Source: Nonomuraea polychroma
Lineage (GTDB): Bacteria; Actinomycetota; Actinomycetes; Streptosporangiales; Streptosporangiaceae
NCBI RefSeq assembly: GCF_004011505.1
Contig: NZ_SAUN01000001.1
Span: forward strand, 4,712,001 to 4,776,000
Reading direction: 5' to 3'
Length of the DNA: 64,000 bases
The stretch's first letter is position 1, and each line of letters starts with the position of its first letter. The position numbers were made by a program, and so were the translations under genes. Under the pieces are notes generated by a model that ran no database searches, was not told the origin of the DNA, and was given only the letters and a program-made list of their open reading frames with translations. Positions 60,233 to 64,000 of this stretch are shown one piece after another.

Positions 60233-61828
60233 ATGACAAGATTCGTTCGCATCCTCACCGTTCTTCTGACGATGGTCACGGTCCTGATCCCCCTCGGGAA
60301 CGCGGCGGCGGTCGTTTCTGAGAGTGCCGGTACGTCGGCCAGCCGGGCTATCGCCTGGGCACCGTGCGCCGAGGACACAACCGCGGAGTGCGGCGTCTTG
60401 ACCGTCCCCACCGATTGGGCGAAGCCCGGCGGCCCCACCATCGACCTGGCCGTGGCCAGGCGGAAGGCCACCGATCCCACGACCAGAATGGGCTCCCTGA
60501 TCATCAACCCGGGTGGTCCCGGCGAATCCGGGGTCGACTTCACCCTGAGACGCCAGGACTACTTCAGCGAAGAGATCACCCGAAGGTTCGACATCGTCGG
60601 TTTCGACCCTCGCGGTGTGGCGCGCAGCAATCCCGTGGTCTGCTCCGCCGAACTCATGCAGCAGGCACCAGCCGACCTATTCCTGAAGAGCCAGACCGAC
60701 TTCGATCGATGGCTCGACTACAACAAACGGCTCCGCACCGACTGCCGCGCCAGGACCGGACCACTGTTCGACCACGTCGACACACTCAGCGTGGTCAATG
60801 ACGTGGACGCGCTGCGCGCCGCCGTCGGTGACAGGAAGCTCACCTACTACGGCCTTTCCTATGGCACACTCATAGGGCAGCTCTACGCCGAGCGTTTCCC
60901 CGGCCGGGTCCGGGCGCTCGCCCTGGACAGCAACATCGACCACAGCCTGCGCACCGCCGCCTTCCTCGACACGGGGGCCGCCGCGGCCCAGGACTCCTAC
61001 GAGGAGTTCGCGGCCTGGTGTGAACGAGACAGCGCCTGCGTACTGCATGGCAGCGACCTGCGCGCATTCTGGGCGAAGCTGCTCGCCCACGCCGAACGCG
61101 GCGAGTTGCACTACCCCGGCGACCCCACCCTCGTGCTGACCCAGCTTGACCTCATCAGGCTTCCCTTTCAGGCCGCCTACGGGCCCTACTGGCGGGAACT
61201 CGCCGAGCTGATGGTGGCGATCGGCAGCGGCGCCACGCCCTCGAGAGCGCTGCCAGAGATCTTCACGCGTCAGCTGACGCAGCGCCAGGAGGAGCGGCGC
61301 CAGGCTCGGCAACCTACGGAAGATCTTATCGCCAATCCCTTGCGGGTCGTCTGCCAGGACTTCCATCTGCCCATCCGGGACTTCCACGAGTTCGCGGCCC
61401 TCCTGCGCCGCTCGCAGCGCATCGCGCCTGACATGCGGGTGAGCCCGCTGGCCTTCTCCTTCACCATGGCCTGCCTCGGCGAGCCCGCCGCGATCCCCAA
61501 CCCGCAGCAGCGGCTGCAGGTTGATGGCACCCCGGCGTTGCTGCTGGGCAACGCACGGCATGATCCAGCCACCGGCTACGCTTGGGCGGTGAACGCGGCC
61601 GGCCAGATCGGCAGTGAGGCGCGGCTGCTGACCTACGAAGGCTGGGGACACAGCATCTACAACCGCAGCGAGTGCACCCGCCGCGCGATCGACCGTTACC
61701 TCATTGAGCAGACGCTTCCCGCTCCTGGCATGCGCTGCCCGGCAGTGCCCTACACGGGCACACCGACGTCGGCGCAGACCTGGCCCACGCCAATCGCTCC
61801 CCTACCCCGCCTGCCCGGCTGGTTCTGA
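60233..61828 (+). CDS. Secreted TAP-like alpha/beta hydrolase (tripeptidyl aminopeptidase-like)
   Basis: A 531-residue secreted peptidase. The signal peptide is about residues 1-26. The oxyanion segment I-N-P-G-G-P-G is at about 91-97, F-D-P-R-G at 124-128, nucleophile S209 in G-L-S-Y-G, and the C-terminal histidine in G-W-G-H-S. A TAP_C domain with paired cysteines closes the protein. It cleaves N-terminal peptides from extracellular substrates. It is a paralogue of the IS-interrupted gene 400 bp away, so secreted function may be partly covered by this copy. Confidence 0.9.
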   Translation: MTRFVRILTVLLTMVTVLIPLGNAAAVVSESAGTSASRAIAWAPCAEDTTAECGVLTVPTDWAKPGGPTIDLAVARRKATDPTTRMGSLIINPGGPGESGVDFTLRRQDYFSEEITRRFDIVGFDPRGVARSNPVVCSAELMQQAPADLFLKSQTDFDRWLDYNKRLRTDCRARTGPLFDHVDTLSVVNDVDALRAAVGDRKLTYYGLSYGTLIGQLYAERFPGRVRALALDSNIDHSLRTAAFLDTGAAAAQDSYEEFAAWCERDSACVLHGSDLRAFWAKLLAHAERGELHYPGDPTLVLTQLDLIRLPFQAAYGPYWRELAELMVAIGSGATPSRALPEIFTRQLTQRQEERRQARQPTEDLIANPLRVVCQDFHLPIRDFHEFAALLRRSQRIAPDMRVSPLAFSFTMACLGEPAAIPNPQQRLQVDGTPALLLGNARHDPATGYAWAVNAAGQIGSEARLLTYEGWGHSIYNRSECTRRAIDRYLIEQTLPAPGMRCPAVPYTGTPTSAQTWPTPIAPLPRLPGWF

Positions 61829-61971
61829 AGGGCGGCGGACAGGGTGTGTCCACTACCGGCTCTGTCGCAGAAATCTGTACAGTCCGGGATAACACCCCTG
61901 ATTGTCTCGTTCTCCGGGGCAGCGGGGTCATGGGTCGAGCAGAAAGACAGCCCCGTGACGTGAACCCTGGT

Positions 61972-62275
61972 GGGGCGCAGCATCTGCGATGAGCTGAACC
62001 TGTCTCCGCAGCCCGGCACCGACGTGGAGCGGTGGGCCGGCACGCTGGACTTCGCCTACCGCCAACTAGCCGCCGGACTGTCCGGCGAAGACGACGGCCG
62101 CAACGAGTGGGTACGCCTGGCCAGACGATGACGGCAAGGACCACCTGGTGCTCACCGGCCTGGACCACCTGGATGAGCCCGCCTCCCTGACCACGCTGCG
62201 CGCCGACATCGACACCCGCATGCCCATCGTGGACCTGCCCGAAGCGCTGCTGGAGGTGCACTCCTGGACCGGCTG
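61972..62275 (+). pseudogene. Tn3-family transposase fragment, frameshifted
   Basis: Two adjacent frames read a stretch of a Tn3-type transposase: W-A-G-T-L-D-F-A-Y-R-Q-L-A-A-G-L in one, then after a shift near 62128 L-V-L-T-G-L-D-H-L-D-E-P-A-S-L and I-V-D-L-P-E-A-L-L-E-V-H. The DDE catalytic part is missing. Confidence 0.55.
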
Positions 62276-62361
62276 CCTCAATGCAAGGAGGAACTCACTG
62301 CCCGCTCCCCGGGCGCGGCCGCGTAGCTTGGAGATCGTGACAGCCGGGACCCGGCTCAGCT

Positions 62362-63169
62362 TGCGGAACAGCATTTCCCATGCCGCCTGGAGCATCGGCG
62401 CCGCGCCGGCTCCCTACTCGGCGGTGCCGCCCTCGCCGCCGGACTGCCTCTCACCCAGCACTTCCTGCTCATCACCGCTGTCACTGTGGCCATGGCGCTC
62501 ATCACCGGACGCCACCTGCTGCCTGCCCACGCCGACCGCCGCGCACAACCGCCCCGCCCCGCACCGCGGACGGGGTGGTGGACCGGCTGGACCTCTCGCA
62601 TCCTTCTCCTCGGGGTGACCGGAGTCCTGGTGTTCGTCATCTCCGGCGTCGTGGGCAGCTGGAGCGGGGTGTTCCTCCACGAGGACCTCGGCGCCCCGCT
62701 GAGCACCGCGTTCTTGGGCTACATCTGCTACAGCCTCTGCGAGGCCGGCGCTCGCCTCCTCGGCGACCGCTTCCAGCAACGCCTTGGGCCTTCAATTCTT
62801 GTCCGCATCAGCGGCCTGATCGCCGTCACCGGCCTCGTCGTGGTCGTGTTCAGCCGCGTCCCCGGTCCGGCCATCACCGGCTTCGCCATCCTCGGCCTCG
62901 GCCTTTCCGTACTGATCCCCATCATTCTCAGCGCGGCCGCCCGCGACGGCGCAGACTCGGACACCTCCAACGCGGCGGCCGCATTGTCCAAGGTCGGCAC
63001 CCTCACCTACAGCGGTCACCTTCTCGGCCCCATGGCGGTCGGCTGGCCCGCCGAGGCGCTCGGGATGCCACGGACCTTCGCCGGCTTGCCGATCCTGCTC
63101 GTCGCAGTCCTCAGCATCGCCGCCAAGAGGTGCTTCCCGTCTCCTCCCGTACGCATCCTCCGAAACTGA
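62362..63169 (+). pseudogene. MFS transporter C-terminal half, frameshifted
   Basis: From about 62362 the sense reads H-A-A-W-S-I-G-A-A, then shifts frame near 62405 to G-S-L-L-G-G-A-A-L-A-A-G-L and continues through six hydrophobic helices to the stop at 63169 (G-Y-I-C-Y-S-L-C-E-A-G-A-R, Y-S-G-H-L-L-G-P). The N-terminal helices are absent. It abuts the Tn3 fragment, which may mark the deletion endpoint. Confidence 0.65.
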
Positions 63170-63330
63170 ACCATTCGGCGGGGATGCCTCCGCCGGAAGG
63201 CCTGCCTTGGCGAGAGTTCCTAGTGATCTGGGACACGCGGCGTTCACCACCACGCAGTCGTGGTTCCGCCTGTCCGGCCCGCTGAGGTTTGGCAGGCAAC
63301 CACTGTGGCGGCATTTCAGGCGAGTTCCTA

Positions 63331-64000
63331 TCAGCTGTCCGATTCCCTTTCTAGGGAGAGGGCAATGCTGGATCCGCGTACGACCAGCTCGGTAGCGAGC
63401 TCGATGTGGCGGGACTCGATCTTCTCGCCGGCAGCCAGGCGCAGCGCGGTCCGCAGGGCGACGAGGCCCATCTCCCGCAGCGGCTGGCGTACGGTGGTCA
63501 GCTGGGGCGACGTCATGGAGGCGATTCGGCTGTCGTCGAAGCCCACGACGCTGAGATCTTCGGGAACGCGCAGGCCCCGAGCACTGGCCGCCTGGATGAC
63601 GCCCAGAGCGGACTCGTCGCTGGCCGCGAAGATGGCCGTGGGAGGCGGTTCCAGATCGAGCAGGATGGCTCCCTCTTTCAGCCCGTCGGGATGGCAGTAG
63701 CCCGCGGCGCGAACATATTGAGGTGGTACGGGCACACCCGCCGCCTCCATCGCGGCGCGATAGCCGTACATGCGCGCCTGGTTGGAGGCGGCGGTGGCAG
63801 GGCCGCCGAGGTAGGCGATGCGGCGGTGGCCGAGCGTCAGCAGATGCTGGGTGGCGGCCAGGCCGCCGGCGAAGTTGGTCGAGCCGACGCTGGTCACAAG
63901 GGTGTCGGGGACGTTCAGCGGGTCGATGACGACCACCGGCAGACTGACCCGCGACAGCACGGCGAGCTGGGCGGGTCTCGGCTCCTTGATGAGAGTGATC
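63331..64000 (-). CDS. LacI family regulator, partial at window edge
   Basis: The reading frame is open to the last base of the window, so the N-terminal helix-turn-helix is outside it. What is present is the LacI effector domain: V-V-V-I-D-P-L, H-L-L-T-L-G-H-R-R-I-A-Y-L-G-G, I-F-A-A-S-D-E-S-A-L-G-V, D-L-S-V-V-G-F-D-D and R-Q-P-L-R-E-M-G. It is a sugar-responsive repressor; its target is not visible. Confidence 0.9.
   Translation of the reverse strand, partial: ITLIKEPRPAQLAVLSRVSLPVVVIDPLNVPDTLVTSVGSTNFAGGLAATQHLLTLGHRRIAYLGGPATAASNQARMYGYRAAMEAAGVPVPPQYVRAAGYCHPDGLKEGAILLDLEPPPTAIFAASDESALGVIQAASARGLRVPEDLSVVGFDDSRIASMTSPQLTTVRQPLREMGLVALRTALRLAAGEKIESRHIELATELVVRGSSIALSLERESDS

Overview
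The window is a high-GC (about 70% by eye) actinobacterial chromosome segment. GTG and TTG starts are frequent, genes in operons overlap by 4 bp, and the families present (MacB-type exporters with a peptidoglycan-binding adaptor, Rv2578c-type radical SAM protein, BldD-era style PadR, GntR and TetR regulators, TAP-like secreted peptidases) fit a Streptosporangiales or Nonomuraea-like filamentous actinomycete. That placement is an inference from protein families. I saw no rRNA or tRNA gene that would fix the genus.

Region 1 (1-39.5 kb) is ordinary, densely coded chromosome. In order it holds: a frameshifted winged-helix gene; a cysteine desulfurase-like enzyme; a tyrosine recombinase; a TetR regulator divergent from a HelD-type helicase across a strong palindrome; a lipoprotein-adaptor-ATPase-permease export operon divergent from a two-component system; Nudix, PlsC and penicillin-binding protein genes; a PadR regulator with a hydrolase and a DHA2 drug exporter; a GntR-OsmC pair; two gene scraps (TetR C-terminus and siderophore-interacting protein C-terminus); a YdjC-like deacetylase; a radical SAM gene with a LexA (SOS) box; a TetM/EF-G-like ribosomal protection GTPase; a Tricorn-type protease; a glycosyltransferase; an HtrA-like protease; YigZ; isochorismate synthase; a secreted SGNH hydrolase and a secreted HNH nuclease; and a sugar-type ABC importer divergent from a secreted phytase.

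Region 2 (39.5-54 kb) is accessory DNA full of mobile-element debris: two broken tyrosine recombinases, three group II intron 3' ends (domain V visible at 41.9, 47.05 and 53.5 kb), a Tn3-family transposase scrap, a transposase scrap flanked by two direct copies of a three-site terminal array, and a multicopper oxidase start joined out of frame to the end of an S9 peptidase. Intact genes lie between the debris: a PadR regulator with a membrane protein, an MFS exporter, a 392-residue unknown, a membrane pentapeptide-repeat protein, and a TetR regulator with a PaaK/CapK-like adenylating enzyme.

Region 3 (53.6-64 kb) has a NarL-type two-component system and two paralogous secreted TAP-like alpha/beta hydrolases. 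The first hydrolase is interrupted near its 3' end by a complete IS21-family element (istA, istB, terminal inverted repeats, perfect 6-bp target duplication), and its missing tail can be read on the far side of the element. The window ends with another Tn3 scrap, a broken MFS gene and the C-terminal part of a LacI-type regulator running off the edge.

The most informative observations are the IS21 insertion that can be reversed on paper, the SOS box before the radical SAM gene, the paired three-site transposon-end arrays, the repeated group II intron domain V relics, and several unassigned high-quality palindromes. I did not find a clearly new multi-gene system such as a defence island or CRISPR array.
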